The notes under the pieces are model-generated. The model saw nothing but the letters and a program-made list of their open reading frames with translations. It ran no database searches and was not told where the DNA came from. The position numbers and the translations under genes are program-made. This document shows, piece after piece, positions 1-7,709 of a stretch of DNA of 52,315 nt. Each line of letters opens with the position of its first letter. Position 1 is the stretch's first letter. The stretch comes from a virus: the IMG/VR virus record IMGVR_UViG_3300042562_002373, positions 1 to 52,315 of that record; one strand, 5' to 3'.

Positions 1-1462
1 CCATATGGTCAGGTCTACCATTTTTATAGATATATGTTTTCATCTCATGGATTAATCGTATTGAATTAATCTTAATAGTATTAGTTCTGATAGCTATCTC
101 TAAATTTGATATTAGCTGTAACCTACAACCGTTAATATTAAATCCAACTACTTTATTATCTTTAGTTTTCTCGTCATAATATAAATTAGGATATTTCAAT
201 TCAACTAATTTACTTGTCGTAGTATTTCCTACACCGATATTATCCACAATCAAAAACGCATCATATTTTAAACCATATATATTTAACACTTCTGCAAAAT
301 TATCTGGTGGTATTTTACCTTGGAACTCAACAACTTGTTCCATTGTTGTAAAATCTATAATCTGGAAACACGAATAATCGGCCCCATCGCCTCTAGCAAT
401 GTCAGCCGCCATTATATATTCATGACCTTCAATAGGTTCAGACCAAATCCATATTAAACCACTATTACCATCATAATATGTTTTATCAACATACTTTGGT
501 TCAGTTACATTATTCTTCTCATGGAAATCGATATATTCATCATCTATTACGTTACCCCCAGAACCTAAGAAAGATACATCTAACTCTTGCGCAATCTTCT
601 TCTTATCGTTATTCATGTTCTTACACATGTTTATATACCAAGAAGAGGCTGGCTTCCAACCATCTTTTATTCTTTTAGCGTATGAGTCAAGTTTAAATTC
701 GTATTCTTTAACGGTTTCGTCATTTTTGGTCCAACTTAAATCTTTATTGTACCTAGGGTCTTCATACCATTTTAATTCTATAATATTATATGTGTTCTCA
801 CCCCTCTTAGCTTGTTCATAAGTTTTATAATACAATGGGTCATAACCATTTGGTGTTGAAATTAATATCGCTCTACCCCCAGTACCTAACGATGTTACAG
901 CCGCTGCATATAAATCAGCACCTCTATCGATAAAGGCTGCCTCATCAAAGATTAGGAATGTTGGTGTATACCCCCTTAATGCATCCTCAGATGTTGCTAC
1001 AGCAATAATCTTAGAACCATTAGGTAATTCAACCTCAATTTGAGAATCTTTTACAAAGATACTTTTCTTCTCTTTATCTTTATCACCATAATATTCATTA
1101 CCCCATACCCATCTAGGTAATTGGTTAACATAGTCTTTTATCCCTTTTAAGAACTTCTTAGCCAATGTTAACTTATTGGCGATAACAATTATCGTCTCAG
1201 GGTTTTTAGGGTCAGCAAATCCAATCTTTATAGCACAATAACCTTGTGTGGTTGTTGATATACCAGCTTGTCGTGGTTTAGTTACTAAATTAAATCTATG
1301 ATTCTCATATGCTCTAACAATTTCTTTCTGTCTAACAAAAAGTTTAAACGGAACAAAACCCTCTTGCGTTTTATCAAATGTCTGTAAATAGGTCTCAATC
1401 GCATAGATTGGGTTATCTAGACACTTCGCATACTCCTCAAATATTTCTACTGCTGTTAGCAT
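1..1462 (-). CDS. Terminase large subunit, T4 gp17-like (3' end off window)
   Basis: Motor ATPase and nuclease that packages DNA into the prohead. About 487 residues are visible from an ATG at 1462; the C-terminal end lies beyond base 1. The ATPase half has a P-loop of the T4 type (TKPRQAGISTT, residues 61-71) in which the usual GKT is replaced, as in gp17 relatives, and a Walker B segment FLIFDEAAF (169-177). The nuclease half begins with MAADIARGDGADYS (351-364), matching the first metal-binding Asp region of the RNase H-like gp17 nuclease. The gene follows the minus-strand structural block and has its own late-type element at 1468-1482. Strong call; portal and capsid genes are expected further left. 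Confidence 0.93.
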   Translation of the reverse strand, partial: MLTAVEIFEEYAKCLDNPIYAIETYLQTFDKTQEGFVPFKLFVRQKEIVRAYENHRFNLVTKPRQAGISTTTQGYCAIKIGFADPKNPETIIVIANKLTLAKKFLKGIKDYVNQLPRWVWGNEYYGDKDKEKKSIFVKDSQIEVELPNGSKIIAVATSEDALRGYTPTFLIFDEAAFIDRGADLYAAAVTSLGTGGRAILISTPNGYDPLYYKTYEQAKRGENTYNIIELKWYEDPRYNKDLSWTKNDETVKEYEFKLDSYAKRIKDGWKPASSWYINMCKNMNNDKKKIAQELDVSFLGSGGNVIDDEYIDFHEKNNVTEPKYVDKTYYDGNSGLIWIWSEPIEGHEYIMAADIARGDGADYSCFQIIDFTTMEQVVEFQGKIPPDNFAEVLNIYGLKYDAFLIVDNIGVGNTTTSKLVELKYPNLYYDEKTKDNKVVGFNINGCRLQLISNLEIAIRTNTIKINSIRLIHEMKTYIYKNGRPDHM

Positions 1463-1467
1463 AAGTT

Positions 1468-1482
1468 TTTATTAATAAATAT
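1468..1482 (-). promoter_or_regulatory. Putative phage late promoter (terminase)
   Basis: On the minus strand the sequence reads ATATTTATTAATAAA, ending 5 bases before the terminase ATG. The same 15-base element precedes other virion-type genes at 6805, 35574, 50157 and, on the plus strand, 33812. Function is inferred from recurrence and position. Confidence 0.6.
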
Positions 1483-1506
1483 GTAAATACTAGTAAAAAC
1501 AAAAAA

Positions 1507-1525
1507 ACCATCAATTATTGATGGT
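1507..1525 (-). terminator. Rho-independent terminator
   Basis: Hairpin with an 8-bp stem (ACCATCAA/TTGATGGT) followed on the minus strand by seven T. It lies just after the 392-residue gene and before the terminase gene, which therefore needs its own promoter. Confidence 0.75.
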
Positions 1526-1536
1526 CTTATTTAAGT

Positions 1537-2715
1537 TTATTCAAAATCTTCAGCTTCAAAATGGGTGTCGTTTAGTTCTCTAATCTGTTCTTCCATTTCA
1601 AGTTCTTGTTTGACATGCGAAAGTATTTCTAATATTACATGCTTACCATGTTTAGTTTTACCTAACACTTCTCTTAAATCATGTAAAAATTCTACAGCTG
1701 GTTTCTTAATAAATTCAGCAAATATCAAATGCTTTACATTCATATTTTTTCTAGGAATATTCTCACAGAATCTATCCCACATCTTAGGACCAATTCTTTC
1801 ATCCCATGGTTTAGCACCATCATAATCAGCATTATTAATAGCGTACTCTAATAATTTAGGGTTATTTGGAATACCATGTGTTGATAATACTTCCATAACA
1901 CCTCTATGTAATTCAGCTAATAAAATAGGGAAAGCCATTCCTCTTGCTTTTACAGTTGGAGTAATCTTACCATCTTTCTTACTTTCATATACCACATCAC
2001 AATTTCCACCTTCAACCATATCATCATTTTCTGGTTCAGTATATGATAAAAAGTCATTTGCAGCCATAATCTTTTTATAGTTACTTAATAACTTAGTGTT
2101 CATATGTTTTAACTCACCACCAAAGAAATGGTATAAATGGTCAAGATTTTTTGATGCACCAGCCATTAAAGCATTTATTGCTCTTCTTTTCTTAATCTCA
2201 TTATTACCTTTAACTAATTCGTCATGGTCCTCAAAGATAGTATCTTCAGTTATTTTATTTGATTTTTTACTTGGTTCAATCTCAGCAGTTAATTCAGCAT
2301 CAAATTCGATAGCACCCTCTGGTATTTCAAATTCTTCCATCATCATTTTAACTGCTAATTCTTCTAACTTTTTTTTATTTGGTTTCTCCATTTCTAAGGT
2401 TTCTTCAAATAAATGGTTCATATGCATATACATATCATTAGGGTCAACATGATTAACATCAAATGCTTCTCTACCATTCAATACCACATCTTTAAATCTA
2501 TCACCAATTAGATAGATATCAAAAGCTACTTCAGATTGTGGGAAAATACCACACTCAGTTAATGAATGTTCACTATTCAATATTGATTCCTCGATATCTG
2601 GATGCATAGTCTCATTAATACCTTCATGGTATAACGTATCGTGATATTTCTCACGCAAACCTTTAACTCGGTTCTCAACCAATATACGTTTAGTTATATG
2701 TTTATAATCTCCCAT
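1537..2715 (-). CDS. Conserved phage protein, 392 aa, probable structural/packaging role
   Basis: I do not recognise this family. The protein is acidic, largely helical in appearance and lacks signal peptide or membrane segments. The middle (about 120-180) is rich in Glu and Lys; the C-terminal third contains a Trp/Pro-rich stretch (GAKPWDERIGPKMWDRF) and ends in a Glu-rich tail. It starts 2 bases after the stop of the 90-residue gene and ends at a terminator just before the terminase, so it belongs to the minus-strand late block. A head, neck or packaging role is inferred only from position. Confidence 0.8.
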   Translation of the reverse strand: MGDYKHITKRILVENRVKGLREKYHDTLYHEGINETMHPDIEESILNSEHSLTECGIFPQSEVAFDIYLIGDRFKDVVLNGREAFDVNHVDPNDMYMHMNHLFEETLEMEKPNKKKLEELAVKMMMEEFEIPEGAIEFDAELTAEIEPSKKSNKITEDTIFEDHDELVKGNNEIKKRRAINALMAGASKNLDHLYHFFGGELKHMNTKLLSNYKKIMAANDFLSYTEPENDDMVEGGNCDVVYESKKDGKITPTVKARGMAFPILLAELHRGVMEVLSTHGIPNNPKLLEYAINNADYDGAKPWDERIGPKMWDRFCENIPRKNMNVKHLIFAEFIKKPAVEFLHDLREVLGKTKHGKHVILEILSHVKQELEMEEQIRELNDTHFEAEDFE

Positions 2716-2717
2716 GA

Positions 2718-2990
2718 TTATTTCTTTAAATTTTTTACTTTAATTACTTCTTTAACCTTTTTTTTAGGTTTAATTTCTTCTACATCTTCCTTTACTTCGT
2801 CTGGTCCCACTATTATACCAGCAAAATTTTTAGCTATTTTTTTAGCTTTATCATCATTACCCAAAGCTTTTGTAGTTGAATCTATAAAATCCTTAGTTGG
2901 TCCTTCTATAAATTCTTTAGCTTTTGCTAAATCATCAGCAACTTTTTCTGGTTTAAAAGCTTCCAAAAGGTCTTTTTTCTTAATTCTCAT
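2718..2990 (-). CDS. Small Lys-rich protein, 90 aa
   Basis: Unrecognised. It has a basic N-terminus (MRIKKKDLLEAFKPEK), a helical middle with many Lys, Asp and Ala, and a very basic tail (KPKKKVKEVIKVKNLKK). No membrane segment. It sits between the 130- and 392-residue genes with almost no spacing, so it is probably co-transcribed with them. Composition would fit a small nucleic-acid-binding or internal head protein, but this is a guess. Confidence 0.72.
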   Translation of the reverse strand: MRIKKKDLLEAFKPEKVADDLAKAKEFIEGPTKDFIDSTTKALGNDDKAKKIAKNFAGIIVGPDEVKEDVEEIKPKKKVKEVIKVKNLKK

Positions 2991-3010
2991 AATAATTATA
3001 TTATTTAATA

Positions 3011-3403
3011 TTATTTACTATATTCTAATACTATATCTTTTTCATATAGTTTATCATTAACAGTTTTGATTTCCTCACCAAACTTAAACCAAAGTCTAAT
3101 TTCTGGGTATTCATCATATTCATCAATATTTTCCCAACCTAAAGCAATCACACCATCAACAGCATCCCATACACTAAATGTATCACTTTGTTGAACCAAT
3201 GATAACTTTACATTTGTAGTTAACTTACCAACCTTCTTAACGAATTCCTCACGAGGTGGTTCTGGTCTATTAGACGCTGGTACAGCATCCCAATCTTCAC
3301 CATCAACGTCTTTGATAGTGTTTGAATACAAAAACTCATATAAGTAATTACCTTGCCAGTCTTTACCTACACTATTTATATAAATTAAATACAACTTTTC
3401 CAT
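3011..3403 (-). CDS. Hypothetical phage protein, 130 aa
   Basis: Unrecognised soluble protein. It begins MEKLYLIYINSVGKDWQGNYLYEFLYS and has an alternating pattern of beta strands, with a Trp-rich centre (SVWDAVDGVIALGWENIDEYDEY) and an acidic C-terminal half. It starts 4 bases after the stop of the zinc-ribbon/cupin gene and belongs to the same operon. No catalytic motif seen. Confidence 0.78.
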   Translation of the reverse strand: MEKLYLIYINSVGKDWQGNYLYEFLYSNTIKDVDGEDWDAVPASNRPEPPREEFVKKVGKLTTNVKLSLVQQSDTFSVWDAVDGVIALGWENIDEYDEYPEIRLWFKFGEEIKTVNDKLYEKDIVLEYSK

Positions 3404-3407
3404 TTTA

Positions 3408-4019
3408 TTACTTTTTTAATAGCATTATTGGGTTAACTTCCCACACTGATTCTTTTAAAGATTTTTTCTTCTTTTTAGTCTTAACACAATTGTTTACACG
3501 TTTACCAGTCTTATCTGATATTTTTGTACCTTCTTTATGATAACCAACCCAGCAAGATATTTCATCAATCATCTCTTCTTCATTAACATCGTCAGTTTCA
3601 GTTATCTCAACCATTAAATTACCAGTTCCTTTAATGACTCTATGATAAACATTTTTAGGTATTTCAATAGTTTCATTAATACTCATCTTTCTTGGTAACT
3701 CATTATCAAATTGAATCATCCAATCAGTTTCAGATAATAATTTAACTATTCTATCAGATTTATCTCTATGCCAAGTTAATTCATGCTCATCAACACTTTC
3801 AGAAAATGTTCTTCTAATGATATTATCAGTTCTTTCTTCAATATAAGGTTTCTCACCTTTAGCAGTCTGCGACTTTTTCCAAGCATCTAATGCTGGAAAA
3901 TTATAGGTATGTGTCTCACTATCGAACCCACATTTATGACATAGATATGGGTGAGCCTCTTGTTTAAGAGGCCACTCATGTCCACAGTTTTTACCTTCAC
4001 ATTTAAATTTTTCTTCCAT
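3408..4019 (-). CDS. Zinc-ribbon plus cupin-like protein
   Basis: About 203 residues from the ATG at 4019, one base past the stop of the upstream gene; a GTG at 4040 is possible but less likely. The N-terminus carries paired cysteines (FKCEGKNCGHEW and YLCHKCGF) typical of a zinc ribbon. The middle (about residues 75-140) has the turn-rich beta pattern and His/Glu positions of a small cupin barrel (HELTWHRDKSDRIVKLL; IPKNVYHRVI). The C-terminal part, with SCWVGYHKEGTK and a closing Asn-Cys-Val then poly-Lys, resembles a short module found in other T4-like phage structural proteins. Exact role unknown; assignment of folds is by eye. Confidence 0.78.
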   Translation of the reverse strand: MEEKFKCEGKNCGHEWPLKQEAHPYLCHKCGFDSETHTYNFPALDAWKKSQTAKGEKPYIEERTDNIIRRTFSESVDEHELTWHRDKSDRIVKLLSETDWMIQFDNELPRKMSINETIEIPKNVYHRVIKGTGNLMVEITETDDVNEEEMIDEISCWVGYHKEGTKISDKTGKRVNNCVKTKKKKKSLKESVWEVNPIMLLKK

Positions 4020-4020
4020 A

Positions 4021-5667
4021 TTACCAAAATCTACCACCACCAGATAAACCTAATAATTTAGCATATCTAGGCAAACGACATGACCAGTACCCTGGTGTAG
4101 TCTTATCATTCTTTTGTTCACAATTATGTCTATCAGCAAATGCTTTTCTAGCTTTTGGGTCTTTTAACTTAACAGATAAATTACCACCACCAGCTTTAGC
4201 ACCAAAAGATACTTTTTTAACTTTGCCAGTTTTAGGGTTCTTAACATAAACATAGAACTTTTTAGAACCACCTCTTTTTGGTTTACCTAATTCTACTTTT
4301 TTCCCTTGGTATTCAGCTTCAGTTAAAGTTCCTTTATTTAATTCCTTATTAACTGCATTTATTTTATCCTTTTTTTCCAAATTAGCTAAACTTATTCGGT
4401 TATAACCTTTCATTAAAAGAAATTCATCCATTTTTTTATCATCAGTCAAATTTGCTAAACCTATTCGGTTAAAACCATTATTTAAAAGGAAATCATCAAT
4501 ATTTTTAACATCAACATTTTCTTCTTCAGATTCCATAATTTGACCTAACTGAAAAATTTGGCCATTAAGTCTTACTTTTGAATCAATATCATTTACGATA
4601 AATATATCGTTCTCATTAAGTTTAATCAAGCCTTTAGTATATAAAGTTTTAACTTCTTTCAATAAATTGAAGAAATTATCAGAACCATATCTGTAAACTG
4701 ATTCACCTAAAGCTAATTTATTATCCATATGATACTTTAACCCATCAGAGATTTCAACTTCTTTTTTTAATTCCATTGGTTTTGACCATTCAGAATAATC
4801 ATAATCTTCTTCATCGTCTTCACGGTCTTCCATATCAACAGATTTCCACATATCACCACTATTAGTTTCATTCATTAAGAAATCAAATACTTGGTCGAAA
4901 CTTTCTTTAGCAGTTGCAATATGGTCAGCAGCCCAGTCATGTCCGCTATTTAAGATAGCTTCAATTTGACCTTCATCTAAATCTAATAATAAACCAGCTT
5001 GTCTTCTCATTTGTTCTAAATTACTGAAAAACATGTATCTAGTTGGGTTACCTTCTTCGTCACCACCTTCACCAAGTAAATCTTTCATTTCAAAATGTTT
5101 TGACTCTTCCATTTCTTCTTCAAACATACGAGTGTCGTTTTCGAAAGCACTTCTTTTTGTATCAGTTACAAATGTTTTATCTGGACCCCAAGCGTTCTCA
5201 TCAGTACCTTCATCAATCGGTTCTTCATCTTCTACTGGTACTTCATCCTCTGGCGCAGCCTCTGGCATATCTTCTTCTGGTTCATCATCACCTTTACCAG
5301 AATCCTCAATTTTTTTAACGATATCTTTTCTATCTTCTTCATCCATTTCAGCTGTATGTGTCGCAGCAATTACTGAATTGATAACATATTTCTCCAATTC
5401 AAAGTCTGGTTCACCTTCATCTTTAGTAAAAGTTCTTAATGTTGTAGCTATTTTACCAGCAAGTTGCTCGATAAATTTCTTTGGGTCTTCTTCCTCGTCA
5501 GCTTCAACACCAGCATCAAATGGTGTTTTATCAAATGGTGCATCACCAGCTGGTTCAGCAGTATCATCCATAGGCATATCATCCATAGGTGCATCATCCA
5601 TTGGTGCAGCCTCTGGTGCTGGCTCAGGGGTAGAAACAGCAGAAGCCGCCTTATTAGGCAGCTTCAA
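4021..5667 (-). CDS. Structural-type protein with DUF5872-like C-terminus; probably the 3' half of a frameshifted gene
   Basis: The frame is open from the A10 run at 5772-5781 but has no ATG near its beginning; the listed start is a TTG at 5667. Reading back, the frame runs directly into the tail of the preceding gene, so a -1 shift on the A run would fuse the two into one protein of roughly 830 residues. The N-terminal part is Asp/Pro/Ala-rich with repeated PMDD units, then a long Glu-rich region. About residues 375-435 hold two copies of a motif ending NRIGLANL / NRISLANL. The C-terminal 75 residues (KFYVYVKNPKTGKVKKVSFG ... RHNCEQ ... TTPGYWSCRLPRY) match the small basic Cys-containing module I know as DUF5872-like in phage virion proteins. 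Role in the virion is inferred. Confidence 0.72.
   Translation of the reverse strand: MKLPNKAASAVSTPEPAPEAAPMDDAPMDDMPMDDTAEPAGDAPFDKTPFDAGVEADEEEDPKKFIEQLAGKIATTLRTFTKDEGEPDFELEKYVINSVIAATHTAEMDEEDRKDIVKKIEDSGKGDDEPEEDMPEAAPEDEVPVEDEEPIDEGTDENAWGPDKTFVTDTKRSAFENDTRMFEEEMEESKHFEMKDLLGEGGDEEGNPTRYMFFSNLEQMRRQAGLLLDLDEGQIEAILNSGHDWAADHIATAKESFDQVFDFLMNETNSGDMWKSVDMEDREDDEEDYDYSEWSKPMELKKEVEISDGLKYHMDNKLALGESVYRYGSDNFFNLLKEVKTLYTKGLIKLNENDIFIVNDIDSKVRLNGQIFQLGQIMESEEENVDVKNIDDFLLNNGFNRIGLANLTDDKKMDEFLLMKGYNRISLANLEKKDKINAVNKELNKGTLTEAEYQGKKVELGKPKRGGSKKFYVYVKNPKTGKVKKVSFGAKAGGGNLSVKLKDPKARKAFADRHNCEQKNDKTTPGYWSCRLPRYAKLLGLSGGGRFW
4380..4505 (-). repeat. Internal tandem repeat in the structural-type gene
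   Basis: Two neighbouring units of about 21 codons encode FLLNNGFNRIGLANL and FLLMKGYNRISLANL. The DNA is also similar (plus strand ...ATTCGGTTATAACC and ...ATTCGGTTAAAACC), which shows a fairly recent duplication. Confidence 0.7.
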
Positions 5668-5765
5668 CTTGTATTTAACGTCTTCGTTAACAGTCTCTAA
5701 TACATCTAAATTATAACCAGTTTCTTCATCAGAAAATAAACCAGTTGATATTTTAGCGTTATCGT

Positions 5766-6527
5766 TTAGACTTTTTTTTTTAATTCAGTTTGTAATTCAA
5801 CCATCTCTTCAATAGTAAGACCTTCCAAAATTGATTTAATTCTAGAATCATCTTTAGTTGAATCAATGATTGAATCCATTTCATGAATAGCTCTAGAAAT
5901 AGAGTATCCTTTTTTAGCTACTGGAGCTTCAATATCTTCAGTACCTTCTAAAATAGCATCGATAGCTTCTTCAGTTTCAGATAATTTAACTTTATCAAAA
6001 TCATTTTTAGTTTTACCATCAGCTAAGTTATCACCAAATTGACCTTCTTCTTTACCTTCTTTAGCGTCATAAGATAATTTATCTCCTTTTTTATCAACGA
6101 TATACTCTTCGTTATCACCAACACCTTTAGTTTCACTAAAAGCTGCTTCAGCTTTCATACCATGATGCTCAGTTAATAAGTTATCGTCTAAAAATGTATT
6201 AATTTTACCACCTTTATTGTAAGCTTCATTAAGACTTAAAAATTTAAGATTTAATTGTTTAATTGCTTTTGCATAAGAAGGATAAACTTCTGATTTTTTA
6301 TTTTGTAAACCACCAATGTATTGGAAGTCTTCAGTTACTAAATTCTCTTTAGGGTTAGTAACTTTAATGAAATATTCATGATTCTCTCTTACGATACCAT
6401 ATACTTTTCCATCAGGTCCAATTTTAGTTAATTCAACTACAGAAGTCTTAGTGTTTTCGTTAACTGGTTGTTTACCCATTAACTCTAACATTCTATTTAC
6501 TGCTTCTTTACCTTGTAAATTTTTCAT
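5766..6527 (-). CDS. Structural-type protein, 253 aa; probable 5' half of a frameshifted gene
   Basis: Soluble, charged protein starting MKNLQGKEAVNRMLELMGKQ. Residues about 30-70 form a compact strand-rich unit (VVELTKIGPDGKVYGIVREN). The C-terminal half is acidic. The last codons are TTA AAA AAA AAA GTC TAA on an A10 run, and the -1 frame continues without a stop into the next gene. The second half repeats the word 'VNE' and similar charged composition. Either a programmed -1 shift makes a long product, or one A is missing from the assembled sequence. Late operon, probable virion component. Confidence 0.78.
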   Translation of the reverse strand: MKNLQGKEAVNRMLELMGKQPVNENTKTSVVELTKIGPDGKVYGIVRENHEYFIKVTNPKENLVTEDFQYIGGLQNKKSEVYPSYAKAIKQLNLKFLSLNEAYNKGGKINTFLDDNLLTEHHGMKAEAAFSETKGVGDNEEYIVDKKGDKLSYDAKEGKEEGQFGDNLADGKTKNDFDKVKLSETEEAIDAILEGTEDIEAPVAKKGYSISRAIHEMDSIIDSTKDDSRIKSILEGLTIEEMVELQTELKKKV

Positions 6528-6549
6528 ATTTAATTATTAATTTATTTTA

Positions 6550-6795
6550 TTATAAGAAATCTGTGCTACCATCAAAAACTTCTCTAGGAGAACCTAAAAG
6601 GTAACATCCAGTACCACCAGACACACTGTTTATTCCTATGAAAATACTAGAACTACCACCCATACTAAAAGTGGTACCATTAATATTAATAGTACATCCA
6701 GCTGCTCCGCCATATATTTCAGTATAAGAGTGTCCAGTTAAATTAGCATTAGCTGGTGTAACAATTACACTATGTACGTCATATATTTTTGCCAT
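6550..6795 (-). CDS. Small Gly/Ser-rich virion-type protein, 81 aa
   Basis: Starts MAKIYDVHSVIVTP and is almost wholly made of short strands with Gly, Ser, Thr and Asn (INGTTFSMGGSSSIFIGINS), a composition typical of small capsid decoration or fibre-tip proteins. Two Cys in GGAAGCTININ and GGTGCYLLG could pair. A full late-type element lies at 6805-6819, 9 bases before the ATG, and a terminator at 6835-6852 separates it from the gene upstream, so it probably has its own strong late transcript. Function not proven. Confidence 0.75.
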   Translation of the reverse strand: MAKIYDVHSVIVTPANANLTGHSYTEIYGGAAGCTININGTTFSMGGSSSIFIGINSVSGGTGCYLLGSPREVFDGSTDFL

Positions 6796-6804
6796 ATCAT
6801 TTTA

Positions 6805-6819
6805 TTTATTAATAAATAT
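6805..6819 (-). promoter_or_regulatory. Putative phage late promoter
   Basis: ATATTTATTAATAAA on the minus strand, 9 bases before the ATG at 6795. Here the full 16-base palindrome TATTTATTAATAAATA is present. Confidence 0.62.
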
Positions 6820-6834
6820 TAATGAAAACAAAAA

Positions 6835-6852
6835 AAGCCTCGTTTGAGGCTT
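6835..6852 (-). terminator. Rho-independent terminator
   Basis: 7-bp stem AAGCCTC/GAGGCTT with a 4-base loop, followed on the minus strand by a T run. Ends transcription of the leader-bearing gene 6874-7707. Confidence 0.8.
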
Positions 6853-6873
6853 AAATTAAATTTTATTTTATAA

Positions 6874-7707
6874 TTAATAATTACTTATGACATCAGCTGC
6901 TGCAATATTAGAACCTTTAATTCCTTTAGCTTGAGCTTTTTTCATTTCTTCATCAAATACTTTACCCCCACCATCTTTAATAAAATTAACAGCATTCTTA
7001 AATGCCCCCAAATCTCTAATACTATTTGCTGGGTTATTATTACCACTATAATCAACATTTAAAACTGGGTTTTCAATAGAATAATCTACTACTTTCTCAC
7101 CATCATGACTAGCATTAGGATTACTTCTATCCTCTTCTCTCAAAGTAATACCAAATGAGTATATTGCGATTTCTTCATCAGTAGGTTTTTCTTTTAATAA
7201 AACACCACCAGAAGCGTTACCTTGTTGGTCTTTTAATTTAGTTACTTTATAACTACGAACACCACCACCATGTGTATTTACTGCTACGCTATCTTTACCA
7301 GCTTTACTATCTACAGTGTATTCAGTACCATGAACATTACTATTCATTGAAAATGTTGGTTCTTCTTGTTTAGAACATGATGTTACTAAACCAGCAAGAC
7401 CGATAGCACACGCAACTACAATATCTTTAACACTTTCATCTAAATTACCATTTGCTTGTATAGTTTTAATTTCTTTACCTTGTGCATTAGTTAAAACTAC
7501 TTTTCCAACTTCACTTGGGTCAATACCAGCTTTTTCTAGCTCATCTGCTAAGTTTGATGGTACATTATCTTCACCTTCAGCAAAAGCAAACTTACCACCC
7601 TTTAACGGTAAAATAGCTTCACTTATTAATCCTTTTGATTGTAAATATCTTTGCTCAACCATTAAATTGGCTCTTTGTATACTTTTCTTTTTATCAATTC
7701 TTCTCAT
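6874..7707 (-). CDS. Leader-bearing probable internal virion protein, 277 aa
   Basis: The first 32 residues (MRRIDKKKSIQRANLMVEQR followed by YLQSKGLISEA) closely match the start of the gene at 49250-50146 (MRRFDKTKNMLNANLLAEQR, YLASKGLIKEV), while the rest of the two proteins differ. I take this as a shared targeting leader, perhaps for packaging inside the capsid. About residues 92-113 are a hydrophobic segment ending in LVTSCSK, which looks like a lipoprotein lipobox placed internally. The C-terminal part is Asn/Gly-rich with many strands and no recognised domain. Late operon. Confidence 0.77.
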   Translation of the reverse strand: MRRIDKKKSIQRANLMVEQRYLQSKGLISEAILPLKGGKFAFAEGEDNVPSNLADELEKAGIDPSEVGKVVLTNAQGKEIKTIQANGNLDESVKDIVVACAIGLAGLVTSCSKQEEPTFSMNSNVHGTEYTVDSKAGKDSVAVNTHGGGVRSYKVTKLKDQQGNASGGVLLKEKPTDEEIAIYSFGITLREEDRSNPNASHDGEKVVDYSIENPVLNVDYSGNNNPANSIRDLGAFKNAVNFIKDGGGKVFDEEMKKAQAKGIKGSNIAAADVISNY

Positions 7708-7709
7708 AA

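Noticed and set aside
1565-2452. Plus-strand frames opposite the 392-aa gene
   Set aside because: Hydrophobic/Ser-rich shadows of a Glu/Lys-rich protein.
5033-5716. Long Ser-rich plus-strand reading frame opposite the structural-type gene
   Set aside because: It is the mirror of Glu/Asp-rich codons (GAA/GAT read as TTC/ATC, and tca/tct runs); low-complexity Ser/Gly composition and no promoter or start context.
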